A stretch of 64,000 nt of DNA from Hallella bergensis DSM 17361 (GTDB taxonomy: Bacteria > Bacteroidota > Bacteroidia > Bacteroidales > Bacteroidaceae). Both the position numbers and the translations under genes were made by a program. Location of the stretch: the NCBI RefSeq assembly GCF_000160535.1, contig NZ_GG704780.1:260878-324877 (forward strand), read 5' to 3'. The notes below the pieces were generated by a model that was given only the letters and a program-made list of their open reading frames with translations, did no database searches and had not been told where the DNA came from. How positions within the stretch are numbered: position 1 is the stretch's first letter; each line of letters begins with the position of its first letter. This document shows, in pieces, positions 1 to 9,196 of this stretch.

Positions 1-3000
1 TGCCCGCAATTCATATTTTTTGAGGGTCCTCCCTCGGCCAATGGTCATCCGGGGATTCACCATGTGCTGGCGCGTGCCATCAAGGACGCGTTCAACCGAT
101 ACAAGACCATGCAGGGTTTCAAGGTGGAGCGCAAGGCCGGATGGGACACACATGGTCTGCCGGTGGAGCTGAGTGTGGAGAAAGAGCTTGGCATTACCAA
201 GAAGGACATTGACAACAAGGCGTCGGACAAATATATCTCTGTGGAGGAATACAACCACCGCTGCCGGGAGAACGTGATGAAGTTTACGGCAGAATGGCGT
301 AATCTCACGGAAAAAATGGGGTATTTTGTTGACCTTGACCACCCCTATATTACCTTTGACAACAAATACATCGAAACCCTTTGGTGGTTGCTCAAGCAGC
401 TCTACAACAAGGGGATGCTCTATAAGGGTTATACCATTCAGCCCTATTCGCCGGCTGCCGGTACGGGACTGTCGAGCCACGAACTAAACCAACCGGGTTG
501 CTATCGTGACGTTAAGGACACGACAGTCACTGCCCAATTCTTGATTAAAGATGCAAAAGCAGAGTGGTGCAAGCACGGCGAGCCCTGGTTCCTGGCTTGG
601 ACCACTACACCGTGGACACTGCCATCGAATGTGGCACTTTGTGTAGGCCCCAAGATTGACTATGTGGCTGTGGAGACGTATAACCCCTATAATGGGGCGC
701 CGATGACGGCCATCATGGCCGAGTCGCGCGTTTCGGCCTATCTAAATGCGGATCAAGAATGCAAGGATGGTGAACTGCTGCCCTTCGACAAGGAGAAAAA
801 ACAGTGCCCGTGGAGAATTATCGAGCACATGAAGGGCACGGAGTTGGAGGGTCTGCGCTATGAGCAGCTGATGCCCTGGGTGAAGCCCTGCGAGAAAATC
901 GGTGACTTTGCACCCGACTTTGTGAATGAATATGCCGGCAAACATCCCGAAAAAGTGTTTGCAAGCAACGAGGGAATCGATCAGTTTGTGGAAATGCACG
1001 AAGAGGCGTTTCGCATCATTCTTGGCGACTATGTTACCACGGAGGACGGAACCGGTATCGTGCACATTGCCCCAACTTTTGGTGCTGATGATGCCAAGGT
1101 GGCCAAGGATGCCAAGGTGCCTGCACTGTACCTGATTTCAAAGAAGGGGGAAACCCGTCCGATGGTAGACCTTCAGGGCAAATATTATACCCTTGACGAG
1201 CTTGATAAAAACTTTGTGGAGCGTTGCGTGGACACAAAGGCATACGAACATCATGCCGGCGACTACGTGAAGAATGCCTATTCTCCGGAGTTTAACACGA
1301 ATGGTGTGTGGGATGCCAAGGCCTCGGAGAAGGCTGAAGATCTGAATATAATCATGTCGATGGAGATGAAGCAGGAGGGCAGTGCCTTTAAAATAGAAAA
1401 GCATGTGCACAACTATCCACATTGCTGGCGTACCGACAAGCCCGTGCTATATTATCCCCTCGACAGCTGGTTTATTCGTGACACAGCGATGAAAGAGCGC
1501 ATGGTGGAGCTGAACAAAACCATTCGCTGGCAACCAGAATCGACAGGTACGGGTCGGTTTGGCAATTGGCTGGAGAACCTGAACGACTGGAATCTCTCGC
1601 GCTCTCGCTTCTGGGGAACTCCGCTGCCTGTCTGGCGTGATGAAAACCATAACGAAAAGTGCATCGGATCAGTTGAGGAACTGTATAACGAAATAGAGAA
1701 GTCGGTTGCTGCCGGTGTCATGAAGAACAACCCGTTGAAAGACAAAGGCTTTGTGCCGGGTGACTATTCTCAGGAAAACTATGACAGAATCGACCTTCAC
1801 CGCCCGTATATCGACTATGTGGTTTTGGTAAACGATGAGGGCAAACCCATGTATCGCGAAAGCGATTTGATCGATGTTTGGTTTGACAGTGGTGCCATGC
1901 CATACGCTCAACTCCATTATCCGTTTGAGGGTGCCATCAATGCTGAGGGTCTGAAGAAGACCGGCATGAGCGAGGCTGAATATCGCGCATCGCTCGTGAA
2001 CAGCACGTATGAGGGTACGCCGGTTGCCCCCGCATTCTTCCCGGCCGACTTTATCAACGAGGGAGTGGACCAGACACGTGGCTGGTTCTTCACCTTGCAT
2101 GCGATTGCAACGATGGTATTCGACTCGGTATCGTTTAAGAATGTCATCTCGTCGGGACTTGTTCTTGATGCCAAGGGCAACAAGATGAGCAAGCATGTGG
2201 GCAATGTGACCAATCCGTTTGAGATGATAGAGAAGTATGGGGCTGACCCCGTGCGCTTCTATATGATGACCAATAGTGAACCCTGGGACAATCTTAAGTT
2301 TGACCCTAACGGTATTGACGAGGTTCGTCGGAAGTTCTTTGGCACTTTATATAATACCTATAGCTTCTTCGCTCTCTATGCCAATGTTGATAATTACGAT
2401 CCGGAACAGTATCTGAAGATGCTGCAGGGAGACAGTCGCGAGGATCTGAAGGAAATAGACCGATGGATTCTTTCTTGTCTCAACACCTTGGTTAAGAATG
2501 TTACCCATGAGCTTGAGGACTACGATCCCACGCGTGCCGGTCGTCTGATCGACAGCTTTGTGAACAACGATTTGAGCAATTGGTATGTCCGATTGAATCG
2601 CAAACGCTTCTGGGGAAAGGAGATGAGCGAGGACAAGATAGCCGCATACAACACGCTTTACACCTGTCTCATGACCGTGTCGAAGCTGTTGGCACCGTTT
2701 GCTCCTTTCTATGCCGATGAACTGTATCATGACTTAGGCGGTAAGTTGCTGTCGGTACACTTGGATCAATTCCCTGTGGCCGATGACAATTGGATAGACA
2801 CTGACCTTGAAATGCGTATGAGCATGGCACAGAAGATCACTTCTATGGTGCTTGCATTACGTCGTAAGGTGAATATCAAAGTGCGTCAACCGCTGCAGCA
2901 AATCATGATACCGGCTATCGATGAAGACCAGCGTAGCCATATCGAAGCTATGAAAGATCTGATCGTTACCGAGGTGAACGTGAAGGAACTTCAATTTGCT

Positions 3001-3534
3001 GAGGGTCAAAGCGTACTCGTTAAAAAGGTGAAGTGTAACTTCAGGGTAATGGGTAAGAAGTTTGGCAAGCACATGAAAGCTGTTGCCTCGCGGATGAATG
3101 CCTTGTCGCAGGAAGAAATAGCCCAGCTTGAACGTCAGGGAAACTACAGTTTCGAGGTGGACGGTCAAAACCTTACCGTCGAGGCTGCCGATGTCGAAAT
3201 CATATCGGAGGATATTCCCGGATGGTTGGTTAGCAATGAGGGGAACCTAACAGTTGCGCTGGAAGTGGAACTTACGGACGCTCTCCGTCAGGAGGGAATG
3301 GCCCGTGAGCTGATCAATAGAATTCAGAATCTTCGAAAGGAAACAGGCTTGGAGATTACCGATCGCATTCAGGTGACCATAGCTCCCCACGAGCAAACAG
3401 ACGCCGCAATCCATGCTTTCGAAGACTATATCAAGTCACAGGTTCTGGCCGATGAGTTGACCATAGCTGATAACGACGGTGAGAAGACCGCGTTTGACGA
3501 CTTCGAACTGAACATCAAAGTAGTAAAAAAATAA
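1..3534 (+). CDS. ileS: Isoleucine--tRNA ligase, 5' end outside the window
   Basis: Cytoplasmic class I aminoacyl-tRNA synthetase that charges tRNA-Ile and edits Val-tRNA-Ile. The reading frame is open from base 1 and roughly 35-40 N-terminal residues lie upstream, judging from the usual distance to the first motif. The HIGH-type motif is HPGIHH (bases 46-63). The editing (CP1) domain shows TTPWTLPSN, the synthetic site WFDSG, and KMSKH lies at 2182-2196. The visible part is about 1177 residues, well above the ~940 of E. coli IleRS, which fits the long eukaryote-like type seen in Bacteroidetes; clade assignment is inference. A GTG at 64 is internal, because conserved sequence precedes it. The dksA-like gene follows 73 bp downstream on the same strand. 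Confidence 0.97.
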   Translation, partial: CPQFIFFEGPPSANGHPGIHHVLARAIKDAFNRYKTMQGFKVERKAGWDTHGLPVELSVEKELGITKKDIDNKASDKYISVEEYNHRCRENVMKFTAEWRNLTEKMGYFVDLDHPYITFDNKYIETLWWLLKQLYNKGMLYKGYTIQPYSPAAGTGLSSHELNQPGCYRDVKDTTVTAQFLIKDAKAEWCKHGEPWFLAWTTTPWTLPSNVALCVGPKIDYVAVETYNPYNGAPMTAIMAESRVSAYLNADQECKDGELLPFDKEKKQCPWRIIEHMKGTELEGLRYEQLMPWVKPCEKIGDFAPDFVNEYAGKHPEKVFASNEGIDQFVEMHEEAFRIILGDYVTTEDGTGIVHIAPTFGADDAKVAKDAKVPALYLISKKGETRPMVDLQGKYYTLDELDKNFVERCVDTKAYEHHAGDYVKNAYSPEFNTNGVWDAKASEKAEDLNIIMSMEMKQEGSAFKIEKHVHNYPHCWRTDKPVLYYPLDSWFIRDTAMKERMVELNKTIRWQPESTGTGRFGNWLENLNDWNLSRSRFWGTPLPVWRDENHNEKCIGSVEELYNEIEKSVAAGVMKNNPLKDKGFVPGDYSQENYDRIDLHRPYIDYVVLVNDEGKPMYRESDLIDVWFDSGAMPYAQLHYPFEGAINAEGLKKTGMSEAEYRASLVNSTYEGTPVAPAFFPADFINEGVDQTRGWFFTLHAIATMVFDSVSFKNVISSGLVLDAKGNKMSKHVGNVTNPFEMIEKYGADPVRFYMMTNSEPWDNLKFDPNGIDEVRRKFFGTLYNTYSFFALYANVDNYDPEQYLKMLQGDSREDLKEIDRWILSCLNTLVKNVTHELEDYDPTRAGRLIDSFVNNDLSNWYVRLNRKRFWGKEMSEDKIAAYNTLYTCLMTVSKLLAPFAPFYADELYHDLGGKLLSVHLDQFPVADDNWIDTDLEMRMSMAQKITSMVLALRRKVNIKVRQPLQQIMIPAIDEDQRSHIEAMKDLIVTEVNVKELQFAEGQSVLVKKVKCNFRVMGKKFGKHMKAVASRMNALSQEEIAQLERQGNYSFEVDGQNLTVEAADVEIISEDIPGWLVSNEGNLTVALEVELTDALRQEGMARELINRIQNLRKETGLEITDRIQVTIAPHEQTDAAIHAFEDYIKSQVLADELTIADNDGEKTAFDDFELNIKVVKK

Positions 3535-3547
3535 AACAACGAAGAAT

Positions 3548-3586
3548 TTTTGCCCGGCCCCTATAGCAAGTAAGGCTTGGGCAAAA
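3548..3586 (+). terminator. Stem-loop between ileS and dksA-like gene
   Basis: Inverted repeat TTTTGCCC (3548-3555) / GGGCAAAA (3579-3586) with a 23-base loop, 14 bases after the ileS stop and about 20 bases before the next start. No clear T-tract follows, so it may be an mRNA processing or attenuating hairpin rather than a full terminator. Confidence 0.4.
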
Positions 3587-3607
3587 GTTCTTATTACAAA
3601 AAGAATT

Positions 3608-3988
3608 ATGGGTATCAAGGTACGTTATTCTGATGAAGACCTCGAAGAGTTCCGCGGAATAATCAATGAGAAGTTGAAGTCTGCGCGTGAGATATATAGT
3701 GATGCCATGCGCAGACTCATGAATGCGGACAGCAATTCTGACGAAGACACGTCTCCCACATACAAAATATTGGAGGAGGGAACACAGACGCTGGAGCGCG
3801 AGAATCTGATTCAACTGGCTCAGCGTCAGCAAAAATTCATACAGGGATTAGAGGCTGCCCTGATCAGAATTGAGAACAAGACATACGGCATTGACCGTGT
3901 AACCGGGGAACTGATTCCCAAGGATCGCTTACGTATTGTGCCTCATGCAACACTGAGTGTAGCATCTAAAAACGCCAGAAAAAAATAA
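3608..3988 (+). CDS. DksA/TraR-family regulator lacking the zinc-finger cysteines
   Basis: Small 126-residue protein of the DksA/TraR type. These bind the RNA polymerase secondary channel and modulate transcription. The N-terminal two thirds is a charged helical region (likely coiled coil, residues about 8-90), followed by the family signature YGIDRVTGELIPKDRL near residue 95 and a PHAT segment. In the canonical family this region carries zinc-ligand cysteines. Here the position usually Cys in YGIC is Asp, and the whole protein contains no cysteine, so it cannot form the classical four-Cys finger. Bacteroidetes members are usually annotated as TraR/DksA family transcriptional regulator. It sits between ileS and lspA, 4 bp before lspA, so co-transcription is likely. 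Confidence 0.85.
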   Translation: MGIKVRYSDEDLEEFRGIINEKLKSAREIYSDAMRRLMNADSNSDEDTSPTYKILEEGTQTLERENLIQLAQRQQKFIQGLEAALIRIENKTYGIDRVTGELIPKDRLRIVPHATLSVASKNARKK

Positions 3989-3992
3989 GCGG

Positions 3993-4670
3993 ATGAAGCG
4001 TGTAAGGGAATTTATGACCGATGGCCGTATGGCGTGGCTCTTGATTATTGCTGTCCTCGTGATTGACCAACTCATCAAGATAGAGGTAAAAACCACCATG
4101 ACCTTAGGTCAGTCGTATCGGGTGTTGGACTGGTTCTATATCTATTTCATCGAGAACAACGGCATGGCATACGGCATGACTTTTATCAACAAGCTTTTCC
4201 TGAGCATTCTTCGCATCGTGGCCATATCGGTTATCGGATGGTATATATGGCGTGTGGTGAAGAGAAAAGGTCGCACCCGCTATGTTTTCTTTCTTTCCCT
4301 GATTGTCGCGGGAGCAGCCGGCAACATCTTCGACTCGATGTTTTATGGATTGATTTTTTCCGCCTCAACTCCCTATTACGTCTCCTATTTTGTACCGTTC
4401 GGAACAGGTTATTCCTCGTTTCTCATGGGCAAGGTTGTCGATATGTTCTACTTCCCGATTATCCAAACCACCTGGCCCGATTGGGTTCCGGTTTGGGGCG
4501 GAAACGAATTTATATTTTTCTCGCCGATATTCAATTTTGCCGACGCCTGTATCACGGTGGGTGTGGTGTGCCTTTTGCTGTTTTGCCGAAAAGATTTCGA
4601 GCATTCCGACAGTAAAAAACAAACCCTATCCTCATCTGACGAGACAGAATCCCAAGTAGAAAACGGATGA
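3993..4670 (+). CDS. lspA: Lipoprotein signal peptidase (signal peptidase II)
   Basis: Inner-membrane aspartyl protease that removes the signal peptide of prolipoproteins after diacylglyceryl transfer. 225 residues with four predicted membrane segments (about 13-29, 66-88, 97-121 and 178-198). Family motifs are visible: DQLIK (D25), ENNGMAYG (54-61), GNIFDS with catalytic Asp114, and NFADA with catalytic Asp184. The stretch between the two catalytic Asp residues is longer than in E. coli LspA, and the usual GNxxDR reads DS. The tail after residue 200 is hydrophilic. It starts 4 bp after the DksA-like gene and its stop overlaps the next start as ATGA, so translation is probably coupled to the lipoprotein gene downstream, itself a likely substrate. 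Confidence 0.95.
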   Translation: MKRVREFMTDGRMAWLLIIAVLVIDQLIKIEVKTTMTLGQSYRVLDWFYIYFIENNGMAYGMTFINKLFLSILRIVAISVIGWYIWRVVKRKGRTRYVFFLSLIVAGAAGNIFDSMFYGLIFSASTPYYVSYFVPFGTGYSSFLMGKVVDMFYFPIIQTTWPDWVPVWGGNEFIFFSPIFNFADACITVGVVCLLLFCRKDFEHSDSKKQTLSSSDETESQVENG

Positions 4671-5584
4671 AACACAGAAGTATAACCCTGTTTATCGGTA
4701 TTGCCGTCGGGCTGTTTGTTTTTCTTGCAGGATGTCGGCCTACCGTTCCTTCTGATATTATTCAGGAGAAGGACATGGAGGATATACTTTACGATTATCA
4801 TTTGTCAGAGGCCATGGCGCGTCAGAACTATGACCAATATGAGTCCAACGTTCTGACCTATCGAACTGCCGTGTTCAAAAAACACGGCATAACCCAAGCT
4901 CAGTTTGACACCTCCATGGTTTATTATATGCGTCATACCGAGCGTCTGCACGCTATCTACAAACGCATTGCAGAACGTATGGAGGACAAGGCGCGCTCCT
5001 ATGGCTCGTCAGAAGGCATGTTGGCCGGTTTGGCCCGGTTCAGTGCATCGGGTGACACGGCTGACATCTGGAAAGGTGACAGGACGATTGCCTTAGTGCC
5101 CAACAGACCCTACAATTTGTATTCTTTTTCTTATACGCCCGACTCCACGTTTCACAAGGGGGACTCTTTCATTCTCACGCTGCATAGCGATTTTATCTTT
5201 CAAGACGGTGCGCGCGATGGTATCGCCATGCTGGCGCTTGTCTTTAAGAACGACAGCGTAGCCTCACACGTGGCACATCTATCGTCCTCCACATCGTATA
5301 ATCTCACGCTCGAAGATACGAACAGGCTTGGAGTAAAACAGGTGAAGGGCTTTTTCATGCTCAATAAAAGCAACTTCAACGATGCCTCGTCATCTACTTT
5401 GCACCTGATGGCCTTGAGCAATATCCATTTATTGCGCTGCCGGATGCCCAAGAACAAGCCCGAGAAGCTGAAAGAAGGAGACCGGATTCCGCACGACAGC
5501 CTGCGCAAAGACCCACAGCGCATGCGTGTGTCGAAGCAGCAGGAGCTGCAGAATACGCGCGGAGAGAACATTCCGGTGGAATAG
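4667..5584 (+). CDS. DUF4296 lipoprotein
   Basis: Predicted exported lipoprotein of 305 residues. The N-terminal signal ends in the lipobox LAGC (Cys about residue 22). The segment just after it (residues about 30-110, containing EKDMEDILYDYHL) matches the DUF4296 pattern that is common in Bacteroidetes directly after lspA. The rest is rich in Ser/Asp and has no catalytic motif I recognise. The Lys/Arg-rich C-terminus looks disordered. It overlaps lspA by 4 bases (ATGA). Function is unknown; an envelope role is inferred from the signal and the neighbour. Confidence 0.8.
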   Translation: MKHRSITLFIGIAVGLFVFLAGCRPTVPSDIIQEKDMEDILYDYHLSEAMARQNYDQYESNVLTYRTAVFKKHGITQAQFDTSMVYYMRHTERLHAIYKRIAERMEDKARSYGSSEGMLAGLARFSASGDTADIWKGDRTIALVPNRPYNLYSFSYTPDSTFHKGDSFILTLHSDFIFQDGARDGIAMLALVFKNDSVASHVAHLSSSTSYNLTLEDTNRLGVKQVKGFFMLNKSNFNDASSSTLHLMALSNIHLLRCRMPKNKPEKLKEGDRIPHDSLRKDPQRMRVSKQQELQNTRGENIPVE

Positions 5585-5627
5585 GAGTGGGGTCAACAAC
5601 AACCGATATTTCAAAAATTTATTTGCA

Positions 5628-7262
5628 ATGAAAAGACATATCCTCATGGCAGCCTTTCTTTTGGCTGCAACGCTTGCACCAGCATGTACCAATTTTATTG
5701 TGGGCAGACAGGCCTCTGCCGACGGATCGGTCATCTGTACCTATAATGCTGACGACTACGGGTTGTTCACCGGACTCTGCCATTATCCTGCCGGCAAACA
5801 TGCCCAAGGCACAATGCGCGACATTGTGAATTGGGACAATGGGAAGTTTATTGGCCGGATTCCAGAAGCTCCCGAAACCTATAACGTGATAGGCAATATC
5901 AACGAATATCAGGTGACCATCGGCGAGACAACGTATGGTGGGCGCGAGGAAATGGTGGATCCCAAGGGCGGCATCGACTATGGCTCGCTCATCTATCTGG
6001 GCTTGCAGCGTTCCAAGACCGCACGCGAAGCCATCAAGGTGATGACAACGCTTGCCGAGACCTACGGTTATTGCTCTGAGGGCGAAACCTTTACGATTTG
6101 CGACCCCCACGAAGCCTGGATTATGGAGATGATGGGCAAGGGTCCGGGTTCCAAAGGAGTGGTTTGGGTGGCACAGCGCATCCCCGACAACGCTATCTGC
6201 GGCCATGCCAACCAAAGTCGTATTGGCAAGTTCAACATGAAAGATAAGGACAACGTGATGTATTCCAAAGACGTTGTCAAGTTTGCCCGCAAGATGGGGT
6301 GGTACAGCGGTAAAGACGCCGACTTCAACTGGAAGATGACTTATGCCAAGCCGGACTTTTCTGGGCGTCGCATCTGTGACGCACGCGTCTGGGCTTTCTT
6401 CAATCGTTTTGTCAAGGGCATGGATAGATATTTGCCATGGGCCTTGGGTAAGGACGAGCATGCTGAGGACATGCCTCTATGGGTTGTCCCCGACCGCAAG
6501 CTGAGCATTCAGGACGTGGAAGCGGCCATGCGCGATCATTATGAGGGTACCCCCATGGCTATGGACAGCACCGATATGGGTGGGGGAATCTGGCAGATGC
6601 CCTATCGTCCCACTCCGCTCTTCTTTGAAGTGGATGGAAAAAAATATTTCAACGAGCGACCGACGAGTACACAGCAGACCGCATTCAGCTATGTTGCCCA
6701 GATGCGCAGCTGGTTGCCCCGTCAGATTGGCGGAGTGCTGTGGTTCGGCAACGACGATGGCAACATGGTGGCTTACACACCAATATATTGTGGCAACACC
6801 GTACAGCCGGAGTGCTACAACACGCCCGGAGCCGACGCCGTAACGTTCTCGATGAAAAATGCCTTTTGGGTATGCAACTGGGTGAGCAATATGGTTTACC
6901 CGCGTTACGCAATGCTGTTCCCAAGTTTGAAAGAGGTGCGCGACTCATTGGAGCAGAGCTATTTCGCCCGTCAGAAGACCGTGGAAGACAAGGCGTTGGC
7001 TTTGTACAAGTCTGATCAACAAGCGGCCATCAAATACCTGAACGATTACAGCAACGAAACTGCACAGCACATGCTCGAGTGTTGGAAGGATCTGGCCACC
7101 TATTTGATTGTGAAATACAACGACATGACCATCAAACCCGAGGAGAACGGGCATTTCAAGCGTACCCCCGAGGGCTTGGGAGCACGGGTGGAACGTCCCG
7201 GATTCCCGCAGGCATACCGCCGGAAGTTAGTCGAGACAACGGGCAGCAAGTTCGAGCAATAA
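5628..7262 (+). CDS. Secreted peptidase of family C69 (dipeptidase type)
   Basis: 544-residue exported Ntn-hydrolase of the C69 dipeptidase/PepD type. The open frame extends upstream, but the start is set at the ATG directly before a signal peptide (MKRHILM). The peptide ends in LAPAC and the mature protein would begin CTNFIVG. In this family the processed N-terminal Cys (Cys20 here) is the nucleophile. The signal is not a canonical lipobox (Ala-Pro at -3/-2), so I read Cys20 as the catalytic residue and not a lipidation site. The family motif DGSVI follows, and GGIDYGSLIYLGLQR and DPHEAWIMEMMG further in are typical. Expected role: removing dipeptides from peptides in the periplasm. No strong TAnnTTTG box directly upstream. 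Confidence 0.88.
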   Translation: MKRHILMAAFLLAATLAPACTNFIVGRQASADGSVICTYNADDYGLFTGLCHYPAGKHAQGTMRDIVNWDNGKFIGRIPEAPETYNVIGNINEYQVTIGETTYGGREEMVDPKGGIDYGSLIYLGLQRSKTAREAIKVMTTLAETYGYCSEGETFTICDPHEAWIMEMMGKGPGSKGVVWVAQRIPDNAICGHANQSRIGKFNMKDKDNVMYSKDVVKFARKMGWYSGKDADFNWKMTYAKPDFSGRRICDARVWAFFNRFVKGMDRYLPWALGKDEHAEDMPLWVVPDRKLSIQDVEAAMRDHYEGTPMAMDSTDMGGGIWQMPYRPTPLFFEVDGKKYFNERPTSTQQTAFSYVAQMRSWLPRQIGGVLWFGNDDGNMVAYTPIYCGNTVQPECYNTPGADAVTFSMKNAFWVCNWVSNMVYPRYAMLFPSLKEVRDSLEQSYFARQKTVEDKALALYKSDQQAAIKYLNDYSNETAQHMLECWKDLATYLIVKYNDMTIKPEENGHFKRTPEGLGARVERPGFPQAYRRKLVETTGSKFEQ

Positions 7263-7403
7263 GTCTTGGGCATCCGCATAAGTCGTGTCGAATGGCAAGG
7301 CATGAGCAGCTCAATGACGAAGTATTGCAATAAGGCTCGCTCCATTCATCATACGTGCCCCTGATTTTAGAAGATAAATAATCACGACAAACCAGTCCTG
7401 AAA

Positions 7404-7450
7404 TTTGCCGTATTTGAAAACGAATCCAACTTGTTTTCAAATACGGCAAA
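7404..7450 (+). terminator. Long palindromic hairpin downstream of the C69 gene
   Basis: Perfect 18-bp inverted repeat (7404-7421 / 7433-7450) with an 11-base loop, about 140 bp beyond the C69 stop. There is no uninterrupted T-tract after it, so termination is plausible but not certain; it would form on either strand. Confidence 0.5.
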
Positions 7451-7561
7451 ATTTATGCTATTATTCTAACTTTCTGATCAATAGTGTTTTATATTTACAG
7501 GGGCTTCCCGATGTTTCATTAAAACTTCACTTAAGCTGCGATTAGGCTCTTTTCACACCGC

Positions 7562-7588
7562 GATTGGGCTTGAGTCGCACCATCATCA
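7562..7588 (+). repeat. Dispersed intergenic repeat, copy A core
   Basis: A 27-base block here matches 21 of 27 positions of the reverse complement of 24489-24515; all six differences are transitions. Neighbouring sequence (7534-7560) contains a second gattaggct-like block. Boundaries are not defined. Confidence 0.45.
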
Positions 7589-7816
7589 AATAGCCATGGC
7601 GAGCTGGCGCGGGCTTATCCGTATGGTCATCAGATACTAATCGCACAACGTCTGGCTTGTCGTGCTCACAAAAATTAAGAGGTAAACAGGAGAAACATGG
7701 CGCAATTTTTTCTGTAGCATCTTTTTCCCCCAGGCTTCTAACAGTGAAGTTTTCCTGACATTTTTGAAAACTTCGGAGGGGGAAAATAAATATACATCAT
7801 GCTTAAGTATGCGGTG

Positions 7817-7850
7817 CAAAAAAATGGGAACCCAAGATTTGGATTCCCAT
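7817..7850 (-). terminator. Intrinsic terminator of tRNA-Cys
   Basis: On the minus strand a 12-bp stem (one G-U pair) with a 3-base loop at 7850-7824 is followed by a run of seven T. It lies 4 bases after the tRNA 3' end, a textbook rho-independent terminator. Confidence 0.9.
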
Positions 7851-7854
7851 TTGA

Positions 7855-7924
7855 GGTACCTGGCGGAGTCGAACCGCCTTACATGGTTTTGCAGACCATT
7901 ACCTAACCGTTCGGACAAGGTACC
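7855..7924 (-). tRNA. tRNA-Cys (anticodon GCA)
   Basis: 70-nt cloverleaf read by eye. The 7-bp acceptor stem is GGTACCT/AGGTACC. The anticodon stem ATGGT/ACCAT encloses the loop CTGCAAA (anticodon GCA). The T arm is GGCGG-TTCGACT-CCGCC. CCA is not encoded. The D arm is short and weakly paired, as is usual for tRNA-Cys. The gene stands alone, with its own promoter and terminator. Confidence 0.97.
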
Positions 7925-7947
7925 ATGCCCTTTCTTTTAAGTGACTG

Positions 7948-7978
7948 CAAAAGTAATGATTTATTTCGAGATTCCAAA
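7948..7978 (-). promoter_or_regulatory. Promoter of tRNA-Cys
   Basis: Minus strand: -33 box TTTG (complement of 7975-7978), a 19-base spacer, then TACTTTTG (complement of 7948-7955), a full match to the Bacteroidetes TTTG-N19-TAnnTTTG consensus about 23 bases before the tRNA. Confidence 0.85.
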
Positions 7979-8058
7979 ATTTAACAGTAACTTTTTTAGC
8001 CGGGAATGTATTTTCACTGTCGTATGCGATCTCGATGCGGCGCTCGGCGTATGTTTCC

Positions 8059-9129
8059 TTACAGCGTTCCCTTGGTCGAAGGCAGTTCAAAATGATAGAT
8101 ATCTCTCTTCACAGCCATCTTCAGGCTGCGAGCCAACGCCTTGAAAATGCCTTCGATCTTGTGGTGCTCGTTCTGTCCCTCGGCCTTGATATTGAGGTTC
8201 ATTTTGGCGGAATCGCTCAAGCTTTTAAAGAAATGGAGGAACATTTCCGTGGGCATTTCGCCCACCTTCTCACGACGGAACTCCGCATCCCACACCAGCC
8301 ACGGCCGCCCACCGAAGTCGAGTGCCACTTGGCAGAGGCAGTCGTCCATGGGCAGGCAGTAGCCGTAGCGCTCGATGCCACGCTTGTCGCCCAAGGCCTT
8401 GTGCAGGCATTCGCCAAGCGCAATGGCGGTGTCTTCTATGGTGTGGTGCTCGTCTACCTCGAGATCTCCCTTGGTGTGTATGGTGATGTCCATCATGCCA
8501 TGCCTGCCAATTTGCTCCAGCATATGGTCGAAGAAGCCCAGTCCGGTTGAGATGTCGCTCTTGCCCGACCCGTCAAGATTAATCTTGATGTAGACGTCCG
8601 TCTCCGCTGTGGTGCGCCTTACTTCCGCGGTGCGCTCTCCGGCAAACAGGATTTCAGCAATCTTGTCCCATGTCATGCCGTCGCGTCCAAGGATGAGGGC
8701 CTTGCAACCTAAGTTTTGTGCCAACTCTTTATCCGTGCCCCGGTCGCCTATGACATAGCTGTTGGCCAGGTCGTATTTCTCGTTGCCAATATAGTTTGTC
8801 AGCATTCCGGTGCCCGGTTTGCGCATGGGCGAGTGGTCTTCAGGAAAGTGGCGGTCGATCAGGATGTCGTCAAAGACGATGCCTTCGCCCTCCAGCGTTT
8901 GCAGAATCAAGTTGTGTACCGGCCAAAACGTATCTTCAGGGAAGGACGGGGTGCCCAAACCGTCTTGGTTGCTGACCATGACCAGCTTGAAGTCGAGATG
9001 CTGACGGATGAATCCTAAATTTCTGAACACGCCGCGTGTAAATTTCAGTTTGTCGAAAGCGTCGATTTGTTCGTCCTGTGGCTCCTCGATCAAGGTGCCG
9101 TCACGATCAATAAACAGTAGTTTTTGCAT
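8059..9129 (-). CDS. hisB: Bifunctional histidinol-phosphatase / imidazoleglycerol-phosphate dehydratase
   Basis: Cytoplasmic enzyme for steps 6 and 8 of histidine synthesis, 356 residues. The N-terminal half (about 1-165) is a HAD phosphatase starting LFIDRDGTL, with the nucleophile Asp in DRDGT. The C-terminal half (about 168-356) is the dehydratase, with FFDHML and the metal-binding [13 protein letters not shown], and a second DFGGRPWL block. The size and two-domain order match E. coli HisB. The remaining his genes in this window (hisIE, F, A, H) lie about 42 kb away, so hisB is detached from them. It follows the membrane-protein gene by 67 bp, with a 9-bp hairpin between, and has no obvious promoter box of its own. 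Confidence 0.96.
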   Translation of the reverse strand: MQKLLFIDRDGTLIEEPQDEQIDAFDKLKFTRGVFRNLGFIRQHLDFKLVMVSNQDGLGTPSFPEDTFWPVHNLILQTLEGEGIVFDDILIDRHFPEDHSPMRKPGTGMLTNYIGNEKYDLANSYVIGDRGTDKELAQNLGCKALILGRDGMTWDKIAEILFAGERTAEVRRTTAETDVYIKINLDGSGKSDISTGLGFFDHMLEQIGRHGMMDITIHTKGDLEVDEHHTIEDTAIALGECLHKALGDKRGIERYGYCLPMDDCLCQVALDFGGRPWLVWDAEFRREKVGEMPTEMFLHFFKSLSDSAKMNLNIKAEGQNEHHKIEGIFKALARSLKMAVKRDIYHFELPSTKGTL

Positions 9130-9150
9130 GGTTTGTCGGTTAGTGGGTTC

Positions 9151-9179
9151 ACACGCCCGCAGGGTGGATCCGGGCGTGT
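9151..9179 (-). terminator. Hairpin between membrane-protein gene and hisB
   Basis: Perfect 9-bp GC-rich inverted repeat ACACGCCCG (9151-9159) / CGGGCGTGT (9171-9179) with an 11-base loop. It lies 17 bases after the membrane-protein stop and 21 bases before the hisB ATG. No T-tract follows on the minus strand. It could be a terminator, an attenuator or an mRNA processing element. Confidence 0.5.
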
Positions 9180-9196
9180 CTAAAAATTAGTTGATG

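Larger units (their letters stand above)
7263..7816. other. Gene-free stretch with hairpin and dispersed repeat
   Basis: No convincing coding region on either strand. It holds a strong palindrome at 7404-7450 and, from about 7525 to 7640, GC-richer sequence resembling the dispersed repeat described separately. The open frame overlapping tRNA-Cys on the minus strand is not a gene. Confidence 0.6.

Noticed and set aside
5619..6461. Minus-strand open frame of 280 codons opposite the C69 peptidase
   Set aside because: Antisense shadow of a clear enzyme gene; no homology-like motifs.
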